Positions 13,051 through 13,145 of a stretch of 13,145 bases of DNA are shown piece after piece; position 1 is the first letter of the stretch, and each line of letters starts with the position of its first letter. The position numbers were made by a program, and so were the translations under genes. This DNA comes from an uncultured Lachnospiraceae bacterium (GTDB lineage: Bacteria > Bacillota > Clostridia > Lachnospirales > Lachnospiraceae): the NCBI GenBank assembly GCA_910578175.1, contig CAJTPF010000007.1:92331-105475 (forward strand), in the 5' to 3' direction. The notes under the pieces are model-generated. The model had not been told where the DNA came from. It searched no databases and saw only the letters and a program-made list of their open reading frames with translations.

Positions 13051-13145
13051 TTAATTCATTCCCACAACCTTATCCAAAAGTTTAGCGGAATCCCACTTAG
13101 CATCCGTTGTAGCGTGTGCATAGACATTCATTGTAGTGCTTACGT
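13051..13145 (-). CDS. Tyrosine site-specific integrase, C-terminal end only
   Basis: The last 30 codons of a gene entering from the right edge: VSTTMNVYAHAT, then DAKWDSAKLLDKVVGMN and TAA at 13053..13051. 'STTMNVYAHAT' is the standard end of phage/ICE tyrosine recombinases, and the Tyr of MNVYAH (codon 13122..13120) is the catalytic nucleophile. The gene's 3' end points left, as integrases next to an attachment site usually do, so the mobile element would extend to the right beyond the window. Whether the rest of the gene is intact cannot be seen. Confidence 0.85.
   Translation of the reverse strand, partial: VSTTMNVYAHATTDAKWDSAKLLDKVVGMN

Noticed and set aside
12852..13085. Hydrophobic 77-codon frame on the + strand
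   Set aside because: It lies antisense to the isomerase remnant and the integrase end and crosses the large hairpin; its hydrophobicity comes from T-rich sequence, and no RBS is visible.
1..13145. CRISPR arrays, tRNA or rRNA genes, complete insertion sequences
   Set aside because: No regularly spaced repeats, no tRNA cloverleaf or rRNA-like stretch and no transposase found on reading both strands by eye; a covariance-model search was not possible.

Overview
The window looks like chromosome of a Gram-positive Clostridia, most probably a Lachnospiraceae-type gut anaerobe. This rests on moderate GC, strong AGGAGG-type ribosome binding sites, sigma-A promoters of the TTGACA/TATAAT type, and protein types common in that family: a MecA_N-type class B PBP, a stand-alone SMC-like ATPase, a FliD-like repeat protein without flagellar neighbours, and a small KptA/flavin-reductase/VOC operon. 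Every gene I can support lies on the minus strand, so the layout below is read from high to low coordinates. The species assignment is inference.

Right edge (about 12.6-13.15 kb): the last 30 codons of a tyrosine site-specific integrase enter from the right, including the catalytic Tyr. Next come a large hairpin and a decayed fragment resembling a sugar-phosphate isomerase/epimerase. This looks like the left boundary of a mobile element extending beyond the window. Next to it (12.0-12.66 kb) is an AT-rich gene with a perfect consensus promoter, encoding a possible HEPN-like protein.

10.3-11.9 kb: an operon of kptA (RNA 2'-phosphotransferase), a flavin reductase-like protein and a VOC/glyoxalase-fold protein. 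The VOC gene overlaps its neighbour by ATGA and is broken by one extra T in a T7 run.

7.1-10.3 kb: a MecA/PBP3-type transpeptidase. Its promoter contains two near-perfect BlaI/MecI-type operators, although no blaI/blaR genes are in the window. Downstream is an independently promoted COG3910-type ATPase. It is followed by a short coding-like but decayed stretch and two small coupled ORFs of unknown function (6.4-6.9 kb).

2.0-6.3 kb: a protein with two copies of a FliD C-terminal-like module, with its own promoter and a strong terminator. Then comes a second transcription unit: a membrane-anchored metallophosphoesterase, a PAP2 phosphatase, and an E/K-rich coiled-coil protein. The two phosphatases plausibly act on envelope lipid or phosphate substrates; the coiled-coil protein and the FliD-like protein are uncharacterised.

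1-1.9 kb: a small two-helix membrane protein, an orphan KdpE-like response regulator and the first ~207 codons of a CPA1-type K+/H+ antiporter (truncated by the window edge). They appear to form one operon, and I read it as a potassium/pH homeostasis cassette.
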